The notes beneath the pieces were generated by a model, which had not been told where the DNA came from, did no database searches, and saw nothing but the letters and a program-made list of their open reading frames with translations. Shown piece after piece: positions 9,657 to 19,975 of a DNA stretch of 64,000 bases. The stretch comes from Plasmopara viticola (lineage: Eukaryota; Oomycota; Peronosporomycetes; Peronosporales; Peronosporaceae): NCBI GenBank assembly GCA_001695595.3, contig MBPM02000073.1:186001-250000 (forward strand), in the 5' to 3' direction. Position 1 is the first letter of the stretch. The number at the start of each line of letters is the position of its first letter. Made by a program: the position numbers and the translations under genes.

Positions 9657-12600
9657 ATGCCGACGACAAGAAGTGAAGTCCTCCTGGGTAGTGGAAACTT
9701 CTTCCACTGAGAGTTTGCCATGCGCATGACGCTGGCTAGAAAGGGTCTGATAGCGCACGTGCAAGTGGTCAAGCCTGAGGCGGAGATGACCGAGACGTGG
9801 GTGCTCAACGACATGAAAGCACTTGGGCTTATCGCCCAGGGAGTGGCAATTGAGCATCATACGAAGATTCGGACGGCCACGACGGCAATCATGGCGTGAA
9901 TACGCTGCGCGACTTCTACAACCGCTGACGATGCACAATCGTGTGTCGATGACCCGTCGCCCCCACGAATTCAAGATGGCTGATAGGGTGGCGATGTCGA
10001 AGCACCTAGACAGCTTCGATGAGCTGATCGTGGGACTGCAGACGTTGGGAGAACCACTTGACGATACTCGTCAACTAGTGATTCTTCTGAGCAGTCTCGC
10101 AGAGGAATACGAAATTCTCTCGTCGATTATGGAGAACTCCAAGGACGTGTCTTTGATCGAGGTAAAAGAGAAGCTTCTGAAGGAGTACGAGCGACTTGAG
10201 AAGAAAGAGTCTACGGAGCGCGCGTTCAAGGTGAATGCAGGACCTTTCAAGGGAGGCCAAAGCAATGGCCGTAAAGGGAACGGTTCGCGGAAGAACGGAG
10301 GTGGATTCACGGGCAAGCGTTTTAAGTGTGGCCAAGTCGGACATTTGAAGCGGGATTGTCAGAAGAAGAACGGCCTCGAGGTTGATGATACTGGTTTTGC
10401 CGCTGGTAAGCAGCACTGTGACGACTGGCTTATCGACAGCGGGGCTACCTCGCACATGACACCTCATCGGAGTGATCTCTTCAATTACGAGGCATTGGAC
10501 GCTGGTCCAGAGGTCACCATTGCGGACGGCAAGAAGCTGCGGGTGACTGGCAAGGGTACGGTCAGGCTTACTGGATTGGACGGGTTGCGTATCAAGATGG
10601 TCGAAGTCCTACACATTCCAGGACTCGACAGACGCCTTTTGTCGGTTGGCAAGCTAGCTGAGCGTGGTATGAAGGTGGAGTTTGAAAGCTCCTCCTGTAT
10701 CATTTGGAGTACGCAACGAGCGATTGCTAAGGGCAAGAAAGTCAGCAAGGCGTACATCCTGGACTGCGAGCAAGAAGAGGCTCGGTTAGTGGAGTACACA
10801 GGTGTTGATACTGAATGGGAGCTTTGGCATGCTCGCTTGGGACATCCTGGGAAGAGCGGCATGGTGAAGACACAGCTTGCGACAAGTGGTGTGCCAGCGG
10901 TAAGGCAGGGCATTGAAAAGCTGTGTGGGGGATGCCTGAAGGGTAAGCAGACGGTTGATTCATTCCCGTCACGGTTGCTTATTAAGACATCACGTGTCCT
11001 GGAGCTCGTGCACACGGACGTGATGGGACCAATGAAAACGGTCTCGAAGGGTGGCGCGCGATATGTGCTTACTTTTGTGGATGATTTCTCGCGGTTTGTG
11101 GTAGCGTACTTCATGAAGAACAAGAGTGAGTTGGCAAGTAAGCTGATCGAGTTCAAAGCGTTCTACGAAAACCAATGGAGACAACGCTTGAAGTATCTGC
11201 GATCGGACAACGGGACGGAGTTCGTGAACAAGAAAGTTGCCGGAATCTGTGCCAGGAATGGAGTTATGCATCAACGCACAGTGCCATACAGCCCACAACA
11301 GAACGGTGTCGCTGAGCAAATGAACCGCACAATAATGGCAAAGTCGCGAAGCATGGTGCAATACAAGGGGGTCCCTACTGAATGGTGGGCAGAAGCAGTA
11401 AGTACAGCGGTTTACTTGATTAATCGCTCAACGAAAACGGCGAAATCGAGGAATACGACGTATGAATTGGCGTTCAAGAAGAAGCCGGGGGTGGGGCATC
11501 TACGAGTATTTGGTTCCCAAGGTTTCGCTCACGTCAATGACGCAAAGAGGACAAAGCTCGATCCCAAGAGTTTTCGATGTTTGTTTCTTGGGTATGCAGA
11601 GAGTGCAAAAGGGTATCGTGTGTTTGATTTGGAGAATTCCAAGCTCAAGGTGGTACGATCTGTTCGACTTGACGAGCGCGAAGTGGGTGGAATATACACT
11701 ACGGACTCACCACAAGTTGAGACAATCACCTTCGTTACCAAGGATGAGAATGGTGCACATATCCAGGACACAGACACACGACAGCCTTCTACAGAAAAAC
11801 AAATTGAAGGTGTCAAGGATCATGCTCCCGACGTGGAAATGGATGAGGTTGGGCCAGAACATGAAGTGGAACTGTACCAGATGCCACAACTTCCTCAACC
11901 TCCTAGTCCGGACCCACAGATCTTGGATCTGGCCCCCTATCACCCTCCTCCGCAAGCTTACGGTGAAGATCGTATTGTTTTTCAGGCGGAGCCAGGACGG
12001 ACAAGACGTTCGCGAGAGCTTGTCTTTCTTCTTACAGATGGATTAAGTAATGAAGAGCAGAAGGTGGAAGAAAGTGACAATCCACCAAGTGCCACGCGGG
12101 CCAGGATCGATGATGAAGGACTAGTTGCTGAAGCTGTGTTAGCGTATGCTGCTAGTGTTGGCAAGGCGGACGACGCTTTTACTACATATCGGCAAGCGAT
12201 GAATAGCGACGACGCTCATGCCTGGCAGAAGGCAAAAAACACAGAGCTTAAGTCTCATGAAGAGAACGGATCATGGACACTTGTGCCGAAGAAGGAGAGC
12301 GTTCGGGAAATCGGATGCCGATGGGTCTTTGCGAAGAAGCGCAACAAATTGGGACAAGTGGTGCGGTACAAAGATCGACTCGTCGCCAAAGGCTTCAAGC
12401 AGAAATTTGGTGTCGACTTCTTCGAAACATACTCGCCGGTAGCGAACATGAACTTTATCAGAGTTGTGTTGTCGGTGGTGGTTACGATGGGATACATGAC
12501 AGAGCAACTGGATGTCGACACAGCATTTCTGAACAATGATTTCAAGGAAGAGGTATACATGGAAGCGCCTTACGGTATCGCCAATGCTGAAAACATGGTG

Positions 12601-13746
12601 TGCAAGTTGGATAAGGCGATTTACGGTCTCAAGCAAGCTTCGAATGCATGGAACAAGACGATTCATGTTGTCTTCCTACAAATGGGCTTTCGGAGCAGCG
12701 GAGCAGATCAGTGCGTCTACGTCAAGGGCAAGAATGGCAACTATGTCTATGTTTGCTTGTACGAGGACGACATGATTATCGCTGCCAAGACGAGCAAGGA
12801 GATTGAAGATGTTAAAGCTGCACTCAAGAACTCATTCAAGATAAAAGAATTGCGCGAGGCCAAGTTAATTCTTGGAATAGAAATCGACCATGATCGCAAC
12901 TGCAGCACGCTCATGATCCGCCAAACACGGTACATTGACGATGTGGTGAACAGGTTCAACCAACAAGACGCGAAGGCAGTGGTTAACCCATCAGAAGCGG
13001 GTTTAAAGTTGTCAAAGATGCAATCCCCAACGACGGACGTTGAGAAAGCAGAGATGCAGTCGAGGCCGTACAGGTCCCTAATCGGATTTTTGCTGTACAT
13101 CACGACAGGTACGCGTCCTGATATCGCGTATGTGGTAACACAGCTATCGCGTTTCTTGGAGAACCCGGGTCAGCAGCATTGGAAGGCCGCAATTCGCGTA
13201 CTTCGTTATCTCAAGACGACGAGGGAGTTTGGGATCACCTACGACGGCAGCGCCAACGAGGTTTAAGCTACAGCGTACACAGATGCGGACTGGGGCAGTA
13301 ATATTGATGATCGGCGTTCGGTGCCAGGAATCATGGTCATGATCGGGGGCGGACCAGTGGTTTTCAAGTCGAAATACCGGCGGACAGTGGCGCTAAGCTC
13401 AGCGGAGGCAGAGTATATGGCTTTAAGCCTATGCACTCACGAAGTTCTGTGGGTCCGTGCGATTCTCAAGGATCTCGGTCATCAGCAAGTGGGAGCTACT
13501 TTGGTTTGGGAAGATAATCAAGGCGCAATAGGACTTGCTAGCAACGCTGGTTACAATGCCAGGACCAAGCATGTCGACATTCGGCACCACTTCATCCGGG
13601 AGGCCGTGGCACGGGACAAAATCGTGGTCAAGTACATCTCAACGGTGGACCAAAAAGCAGACATGCTGACCAAGTCTCTAGGCACAAAGCGACTCAAGTA
13701 CCTGCTGCAGGATAGTGGTATTGGACCAAAGCGCGTACAGCACTAG
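9657..13746 (+). pseudogene. CopB copy 1 gag-pol, broken
   Basis: Polyprotein starting MPTTRSEVLLG at 9657. Gag is interrupted by TGA at 9708-9710 (copy 2 has TGG) and by a frameshift near 9898. The main frame then runs to 13266 (open from 9823 as 1147 codons). Zinc knuckle FKCGQVGHLKRDC at ~10320-10360 has lost its first Cys (Arg; copy 2 keeps Cys). Protease DSGATSH is at ~10435. GAG-pre-integrase HARLGH and CGGCLKGKQ are at 10829-10950, integrase HTDVMGP, SDNGTEF and QQNGVAE at 11010-11320. RT runs over about 12300-13250, with YEDDM at ~12757 instead of YVDD. A TAA at 13264-13266 separates RNase H (DADWGS at ~13285, SSAEAEYMAL at ~13396, DNQGAI, KHVDIRHHF), which continues in the same frame to 13746. 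Confidence 0.92.
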
Positions 13747-13759
13747 CGGCGAGTGGAAG

Positions 13760-14013
13760 TGCTATTAATATGACGCCGCTGTTGATGTGGCGTCACGACG
13801 AACCTTCGAGAAGGATCTAGAAGGATAGGCTTAGATGGATTACGGCAAATACTGGTTGGGTACTGGTATGATGAAGACGTCATTAATGACGTCACGACGA
13901 ACCTTCTAGAAGGATCTAGAAGGATAGGCTTAGAGGTAGTACAGGGTAGCGAACTAAGAACCTAAATATATTCACTTTACTTTTTGCCTTCTCTTGCGCA
14001 CAACAACTCAACA
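13760..14013 (+). repeat. CopB copy 1, 3' LTR
   Basis: Begins TGCTATTAATATGACG right after the polypurine tract and ends CAACTCAACA. It has the same two heat-shock modules and TATA-like stretch as the 5' LTR. Scattered differences from the 5' LTR indicate some age. Confidence 0.9.
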
Positions 14014-14180
14014 TTTGCAAACATGAATAGCCCACCAGATATTTAAACAAAATAAATTGAGTATTAATTAGTAATACTGTACTTTGTATTTTACTTATTT
14101 TAGAAATAAAAAATTTTCTAACTACTTTTTCAAAATACGCATCTTTCGCTCTCATGTGATCGTTACCCATCCTAGTTGGC

Positions 14181-14196
14181 AAATCATTTCAGTAAA
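14181..14196 (+). promoter_or_regulatory. Putative oomycete initiator upstream of secreted ORF
   Basis: AAATCATTTCAGTAAA contains TCATTTC, which resembles the oomycete transcription initiator (TCATTYY core). It lies about 75 bp before the ATG at 14262. The same block stands at the same distance before the copies at 21218-21224 and 61623-61629. Inferred from consensus and position only. Confidence 0.3.
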
Positions 14197-14261
14197 TAGA
14201 GTTTCTGCAGCTCAAGCCTGACCAGAGGCCACTAATCTTTTTGCACTGCAAGTGGTGAAGC

Positions 14262-14375
14262 ATGCGTCGCCCGCGCGGTTTAGTGCTCATTCTAACTACA
14301 TTCCTGGCCACTGGTCACGGTTACGAGGCCCTTCTCCCCGAGCGTCGCACTCCCCCTCCGTGCAAGCGTCACTGA
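14262..14375 (+). CDS. Short secreted peptide ORF (signal-peptide cassette)
   Basis: A 37-codon ORF consisting mainly of a signal-peptide-like N-terminus: basic MRRPRG, hydrophobic LVLILTTFLA, then a small-residue GHG site, followed by a short proline- and arginine-rich tail. The N-terminus is nearly the same as in the EER-containing effector-like ORFs, while the tails differ, as is usual for oomycete effector families with conserved leaders. The next conserved frame (VESTLKTMQARE...) is in a different phase, so in this form the peptide ends at 14375. No RxLR or EER is present. Copies: 27121-27210(-), 33155-33268(-), 40275-40388, 45390-45503, 61701-61790. It may be a pseudogene family. Confidence 0.35.
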   Translation: MRRPRGLVLILTTFLATGHGYEALLPERRTPPPCKRH

Positions 14376-14759
14376 TAAGTCGGGGATTAAATGTTGTAGA
14401 ATCCACCCTCAAAACCATGCAAGCAAGAGAAGTTGACTCGTTGAAAGCCAAAGCTAAAGAGAAACCAAAACCGGGTATCGTGCTCTTTAGTGACAAGAAA
14501 ATATATTGTCTTTTGGTCTACTCATTTAAATCAGATGCTTTGTTTTTTTATGGCAAAAATACTGCGGTCTGACTTATTGTAGCTACAAAGCCAATTTTTG
14601 ATGTGATCGGTCGCTGCTAATGACAGTATGCCACGTGCTATTGAAATTTCGCTGCGCTTAGTTGGGTAAAGTTTACTAACAAATAAGTATCCAGAAGGTT
14701 CAGACGCACATTAAGCCGGTCTTGTGTATCAAACAGACTCCAATAGCACTTTACCGTTG

Positions 14760-14902
14760 CTCGAGCAATGACTCGGTCAAGGGCCACTAATCTTGCCAAA
14801 TAATCAAATACACTCTCTTTGAATACACAAAGAGCAGAGTCAACTTCACTGCAAAACGGCCTTTTGACCATACTTAGCAAACTTGACTGAGTTATTGCTC
14901 GA
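14760..14902. mobile_element. MITE-like element, internally deleted
   Basis: Terminal inverted repeats CTCGAGCAATGACTCGGTCAA (left) and the inverse of CTTGACTGAGTTATTGCTCGA (right). Full-length copies are about 178 bp; this one lacks ~35 bp after the left repeat. Its right tip is cut by the CopB copy 2 LTR. Confidence 0.5.
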
Positions 14903-14904
14903 TC

Positions 14905-15157
14905 TTGAGTTGTTGTGCGCAGGAGAAGGCAAAAAGTAAAGTGAATATATTTAGGTCCTTAGTTCGCTACCGTGTACTACCTCTAAGCCTATCCATCTAG
15001 ATCCTTCTAGAAGGTTCGTCGTGACGTCATTTAATGACGTCATCATCATACCAGTACCCAACCAGTATTTGCCGTAATCCCTCTAAGCCTATCCTTCTAG
15101 ATCCTTCTCGAAGGTTCGTCGTGACGTCACATCAACAGCGGCGTCATATTAATAACA
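14905..15157 (-). repeat. CopB copy 2, 3' LTR
   Basis: Carries both heat-shock/CRE modules in inverse orientation (TTCTAGAAGGTTCG near 15004-15020 and TTCTCGAAGGTTCG near 15105-15120). It ends TATTAATAACA next to the polypurine tract complement CTCCCACTCGCC. Confidence 0.88.
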
Positions 15158-18100
15158 CTCCCACTCGCCGCTAGTGCTGTACGCGCTTTGGTCCAATACC
15201 ACTATCCTGCAGCAGGTACTTGAGTCGCTTTGTGCCTAGAGACTTAGTCAGCATGTCTGCTTTTTGGTCCACCGTTGAGATGTACTTGACCACGATTTTG
15301 TCCCGTGCCACGGCCTCCCGGATGAAGTGGTGCCGAATGTCGACATGCTTGGTCCTGGCATTGTAACCAGCGTTGCTTGCAAGTCCTATTGCGCCTTGAT
15401 TATCTTCCCAAACCAAAGTAGCTCCCACTTGCTGATGACCGAGATCCTTGAGAATCGCACGGACCCACAGAACTTCGTGAGTGCATAGGCTTAAAGCCAT
15501 ATACTCTGCCTCCGCTGAGCTTAGCGCCACTGTCCGCCGGTATTTCGACTTGAAAACCACTGGTGCGCCCCCGATCATGACCATGATTCCTGGCACCGAA
15601 CGCCGATCATCAATATTACTGCCCCAGTCCGCATCTGTGTACGCTGTAGCTTAAACCTCGTTGGCGCTGCCGTCGTAGGTGATCCCAAACTCCCTCGTCG
15701 TCTTGAGATAACGAAGTACGCGAATTGCGGCCTTCCAATGCTGCTGACCCGGGTTCTCCAAGAAACGCGATAGCTGTGTTACCACATACGCGATATCAGG
15801 ACGCGTACCTGTCGTGATGTACAGCAAAAATCCGATTAGGGACCTGTACGGCCTCGACTGCATCTCTGCTTTCTCAACGTCCGTCGTTGGGGATTGCATC
15901 TTTGACAACTTTAAACCCGCTTCTGATGGGTTAACCACTGCCTTCGCGTCTTGTTGGTTGAACCTGTTCACCACATCGTCAATGTACCGTGTTTTACGGA
16001 TCATGAGCGTGCTGCAGTTGCGATCATGGTCGATTTCTATTCCAAGAATTAACTTGACCTCGCGCAATTCTTTTATCTTGAATGAGTTCTTGAGTGCAGC
16101 TTTAACATCTTCAATCTCCTTGCTCGTCTTGGCAGCAATAATCATGTCGTCCTCGTACAAGCAAACATAGACATAGTTGCCATTCTTGCCCTTGACGTAG
16201 ACGCACTGATCTGCTCCGCTGCCCGAAAGCCCATTTGTAGGAAGACAACATGAATCGTCTTGTTCCATGCATTCGAAGCTTGCTTGAGACCGTAAATCGC
16301 CTTATCCAGCTTGCACACCATGTTTTCAGCATTGGCGATACCGTAAGGCGCTTCCATGTATACCTCTTCCTTGAAATCATTGTTCAGAAATGCTGTGTCG
16401 ACATCCAGTTGCTCTGTCATGTATCCCATCGTAACCACCACCGACAACACAACTCTGATAAAGTTCATGTTCGCTACCGGCGAGTATGTTTCGAAGAAGT
16501 CGACACCAAATTTCTGCTTGAAGCCTTTGGCGACGAGTCGATCTTTGTAGCACACCACTTGTCCCAATTTGTTGCGCTTCTTCGCAAAGACCCATCGGCA
16601 TCCGATTTCCCGAACGCTCTCCTTCTTCGGCACAAGTGTCCATGATCCGTTCTCTTCATGAGACTTAAGCTCTGTGTTTATTGCCTTCTGCCAGGCATGA
16701 GCGTCGTCGCTATTCATCGCTTGCCGATATGTAGTAAAAGCGTCGTCCGCCTTGCCAACACTAGCAGCATACGCTAACACAGCTTCAGCAACTAGTCCTT
16801 CATCATCGATCCTGGCCCGCGTGGCACTTGGTGGATTGTCACTTTCTTCCACCTTCTGCTCTTCATTACTAAATCCATCTGTAAGAAGAAAGACAAGCTC
16901 TCGCGAACGTCTTGTCCGTCCTGGCTCCGCCTGAAAAACAATACGATCTTCACCGTAAGCTTGCGGAGGAGGGTGATAGGGGGCCAGATCCAAGATCTGT
17001 GGGTCCGGACTAGGAGGTTGAGGAAGTTGTGGCATCTGGTACAGTTCCACTTCATGTTCTGGCCCAATCTCATCCAATTCCACATCGGGAGCATGATCCT
17101 TGACACCTTCAATTTGTTTTTCTGTAGAAGGCTGTCGTGTGTCCTTGTCTTGGATATGAGCACCCATTCTTGTCCTTGGTAACGAAGGTGATTGTCTTAA
17201 CTTGTGGTTAGTCCGTAGTGTATATTCCACCCACTTCGCGCTCGTCAAGTCGAACAGATCGTATTACCTTGAGCTTGGAATTCTCCAAATCAAACCCACG
17301 ATACCCTTTCGTACTCTCAGCATACCCAAGAAGCAAAAATGGAAAACTCTTGGGATCGATCTTTGTCCTCTTGTCATCATTGACGTGGGCGAAGCCTTGG
17401 GCATCAATTACTCGTAGATGCTCCAGCCCCGGCTTCTGCTTGAACGCCAAATACGGCGTATTCCTCGATTTCGCCGTTTTCGTTGAGCGATTAATCAAGT
17501 AAACCGCTGTACTTACTGCTTCTGCCCACCATTCAGTAGGGACCACCTTGTAATGCACCATGATTCGCGCCTTTGCCATTATTGTGCGGTTCATTTGCTC
17601 AGCGACACCGTTCTGTTGCGGGCTGTATGGCACTGTGCGTTGATGCATAACTCCATTCCTGGCACAGATTCCGGCAACTTTCTTGTTCACGAACTCCGTC
17701 CCGTTGTCCGATCGCAGACACTTCAAGCGTTGTCTCCATTAGTTTTCGTAGAACGCTTTGAACTCGATCGGCTTACTTGCCAACTAACTCTTGTTCTTCA
17801 TGAAGTACGCTACCACAAACCGCGAGAAACCATCCACAAGTAAGCACATATCGCGCGCCACCCTTCGAGATCGTTTTCATTGGTCCCATCACGTCCGTGT
17901 GCACGAGCTCCAGGACACGTGATGTCTTAATAAGCAACCGTGACGGGAATGAATCAACCGTCTGCTTACCCTTCAGGCATTTCCCACACAGCTTTTCAAT
18001 GCCCTGCCTTGCCGCCGGCACACCACTTGTCGCAAGCTGTGTCTTCACCATGCCTTACTTCCCAGGATGTCCCAAGCGAGCATGCCAAAGCTCCCATTCA

Positions 18101-18496
18101 GTATCAACCCCTGTGTACTCCACTAACCGAGCCTCTTCTTGCTCGCAGTCCAGGGTGTACGCCTTGCCGACTTTCTTGCCCTTAGCAATCGCTCGTTGCG
18201 TACTCCAAATGATACAGGAGGAGCTTTCAAACTCCACCTTCATATCACGCTCAGCTAGCTTGCCAACCGACAAAAGGCGTCTGTCGAGTCCTGGAATGTG
18301 TAGGACTTCGACCATCTTGATACGCAATCCGTCCAATCCAGTTAGCCTGACCGTACCCTTGCCAGTCACCCGCAGCTTCTTGCCGTCCGCAATGATGACC
18401 TCTGGACCAGCGTCCAATGCCTCGTAATCTAAGAGATCACTCCGATGAGGTGCAAATAAATTACCGGTTAAAACAAGATTTATTTATAGATAAATA

Positions 18497-18569
18497 GGGC
18501 TTATAGTTTAATTGGTTAGAGCATACCGCTCATAACGGTATAGTTGTAGGTTCGAGTCCTTCTAAGCCT
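18497..18569 (+). tRNA. tRNA, anticodon CAT (Met or lysidine-type Ile), organellar
   Basis: A 73-base cloverleaf. The acceptor stem pairs GGGCTTA with TAAGCCT (first pair G-U), the D arm is GTTT/GAGC, the anticodon stem TACCG/CGGTA around loop CTCATAA, and the T arm GTAGG/CCTTC with one mismatch and loop TTCGAGT. Anticodon CAT gives elongator/initiator Met or, if modified as in bacteria and organelles, Ile(AUA). Composition and context indicate a mitochondrial gene transferred with the insert. It is not expected to serve nuclear translation. Confidence 0.8.
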
Positions 18570-18591
18570 CATTAAAAAATATTTTATTTTA

Positions 18592-18893
18592 ATGATAAAG
18601 TTAGAACAGAAAAAAATTACATATTTAATCAATTATCAACCGTTTTTAAAAAAAAATTATTTAAAGAAAAAATTTCAATTAAAAATTTTTTTTTTGAAAA
18701 TCCAATTTTATATAAAAATATAAATTTAGAATCACATGTAGTTGAATTTAATAGTTATGAAAACATATATTTACCTTTTACTTTAATAAAAATGGGTGAA
18801 ATTTCAACAATTAGTCAAAAATATGAGAATACTGTGATATTTTATTATGATCCAACTTATAATATTTTATATCAATTAAATATTATAAGTTAA
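18592..18893 (+). pseudogene. Mitochondrial-type hypothetical ORF with phase change
   Basis: ATG at 18592, TAA at 18891-18893. Translation is rich in Lys, Asn, Ile, Phe and Tyr, typical of AT-rich organellar reading frames. The first ~34 codons and the last ~65 codons are in different phases. The switch coincides with a run of ten T at about 18686-18695, so either the nuclear copy suffered a homopolymer slip or the assembly has one. The latter part reads ENPILYKN... to ...LNIIS. I do not recognise the protein; it may be one of the unassigned oomycete mitochondrial ORFs. It begins 22 bp after the tRNA, as in compact mitochondrial genomes. Confidence 0.5.
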
Positions 18894-19747
18894 ATCATGT
18901 CATGTGCGAGGTAGTCCCGCTGTCGATAAGCCAGTCGTCACAGTGCTGCTCACCAGCGGAAAAACAGCATCATCAACCTCGAAACCGTCCTTCTTCTGAC
19001 AATCCCGCTTCAAATGTTCGACTTGGCCACACTTAAAACACTTGCCCGTGAATCCACCTCCGTTCTTCCGCGAACCGTTACCTTTACGGCCATTGCTTTG
19101 GTCTCCCTTGAAACGTCCTGCATTCACCTTGAACGCGCGCTCCGTAGACTCTTTCTTCTCAAGTCGCTCGTACTCCTTCAGAAGCTTCTCTTTTACCTCG
19201 ATCAAAGACACGTCCTTGGAGTTCTCCATAATCGACGAGAGAATTTCGTATTCCTCTGCGAGACTGCTCAGAAGAATCACTAGTTGACGAGTATCGTCAA
19301 GTGGTTCTCCCAACGTCTGCAGCCCCACGATCAGCTCATCGAAGCTGTCTAGGTGCTTCGACATCGCCACCCTATCAGCCATCTTGAATTCGTGGGGGCG
19401 ACGGGTCATCGACACACGATTGTGCATCGTCAGCGGTTGTAGAAGTCGCGCAGCGTATTCACGCCATGATTGCCGTCGTGGCCGTCCGAATCTTCGTATG
19501 ATGCTCAATTGCCACTCCCTGGGCGATAAGCCCAAGTGCCTTCATGTCGTTGAGCACCCACGTCTCGGTCATCTCCGCCTCAGGCTTGACCACTTGCACG
19601 TGCACTATCAGACCCTTCCTAGCCAGCGTCATGCGCATGGCAAACTCCCAGTGGAAGAAGTTTCCACTACCCAGGAGGACTTCACTTCTTGTCGTCGGCA
19701 TTGGGATGAAGAAGAGGTTTGGCGAGAGTCTTGTGCGACTGTTAATC

Positions 19748-19975
19748 TGTTGAGTTGTTGTGCGCAGGAGAAGGCAAAAAGTAAAGTGAATATATTTAGG
19801 TCTTTACTTCGCTACCCTGTGCTACATCTAAGCCTATCCTTCTAGATCCTTCTAGAAGGTTCGTCGAGACGCCATCTAATGACGTCATAATCATACCAGT
19901 ATCTAACTGGTGTTTGCCGTAATTCCTAGAAGCAATACGTGTCGTCACATCAACAGCGGCGTCATATTATTAACA
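19748..19975 (-). repeat. CopB copy 2, 5' LTR
   Basis: Begins (plus view) TGTTGAGTTGTTGTGCG and ends GTCATATTATTAACA. It is shorter than the other CopB LTRs because part of the outer heat-shock module is deleted; the inner TTCTAGAAGGTTCG module remains near 19848-19863. Confidence 0.88.

Larger units (their letters stand above)
9357..14013 (+). mobile_element. CopB copy 1, Ty1/copia retrotransposon
   Basis: Structurally complete insertion with a 254-bp 5' LTR (9357-9610), primer-binding site, gag-pol region, polypurine tract (GAGTGGAAG) and a 254-bp 3' LTR (13760-14013). Target duplication: TTTGT at 9352-9356 and TTTGC at 14014-14018, where undisturbed background reads GCTTTGCAAACATG. The insertion is therefore genuine, with one later substitution. 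The coding region carries a frameshift and two stops, two of these three lesions being shared with copy 2, so it probably moved in trans. Confidence 0.93.
14019..14759 (+). repeat. Background block with AT-rich insert and secreted-peptide cassette
   Basis: Continues the tandem repeat that CopB copy 1 split. At about 14048-14137 the expected sequence (CCACCAGGAATTTAAATCG... in other copies) is replaced by ~90 bp of very AT-rich DNA of unknown origin. The conserved promoter/leader and a short secreted-peptide ORF follow (see next entries), then the VES..KTMQAR frame to 14572. Confidence 0.6.
18453..18899 (+). other. Mitochondrial-like DNA insert (NUMT) in CopB
   Basis: A 447-bp stretch of far higher AT content than its surroundings, starting CAAATAAATTACC and ending TAAATCATG. 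Comparison with CopB copy 1 shows that it interrupts GAGGTG|TCATGTGCG without loss of a target base. It holds a tRNA gene and an AT-rich ORF, both on the plus strand. The last five bases of the insert (TCATG) repeat the first five of the right flank, suggesting microhomology joining. Mitochondrial origin is inferred from composition, tRNA type and gene density; an assembly chimera is the main alternative. Confidence 0.75.
15171..19701 (-). pseudogene. CopB copy 2 gag-pol, broken
   Basis: Starts at 19701 (MPTTRSEVLLG) with the WEF codon intact, unlike copy 1. The same gag frameshift as copy 1 follows near 19460. Zinc knuckle CFKCGQVEHLKRDC (~19000) keeps all Cys/His residues. The protease is split after the DSG region by the mitochondrial insert (18453-18899). 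It continues as 18055-18417 (protease/pre-integrase), 17773-18051 and 17208-17726 (integrase), 16142-17248 (RT), 15651-16268 (RT end, again YEDDM) and 15171-15596 (RNase H). The stop GTTTAAGCT between RT and RNase H is identical to copy 1. Additional frameshifts in integrase and RT are private to this copy. Confidence 0.9.
14905..19975 (-). mobile_element. CopB copy 2, Ty1/copia retrotransposon with mitochondrial insert
   Basis: Minus-strand copy: 3' LTR 14905-15157, polypurine tract, gag-pol region, primer-binding site 19735-19747, 5' LTR 19748-19975 (about 25 bp shorter than the others). The outer tip of the left LTR lacks TG. The left flank is the MITE and the right flank is the CACATCAATCAAAAG segment, which are not adjacent elsewhere in the repeat, and no target duplication exists. 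This junction was probably produced by recombination. The element carries a 447-bp insert at 18453-18899. Confidence 0.92.

Noticed and set aside
18453..18899. Plastid or bacterial origin of the AT-rich insert
   Set aside because: The short tRNA followed within 22 bp by an Ile/Lys/Asn-rich ORF fits mitochondrial DNA better, and nothing resembles a plastid or bacterial gene.
14905..19975. CopB copies 1 and 2 as arms of one simple inverted duplication
   Set aside because: The sequences flanking the two copies are not mirror images: background at 8.3-9.35 kb and at 20.0-21.1 kb runs in the same orientation.
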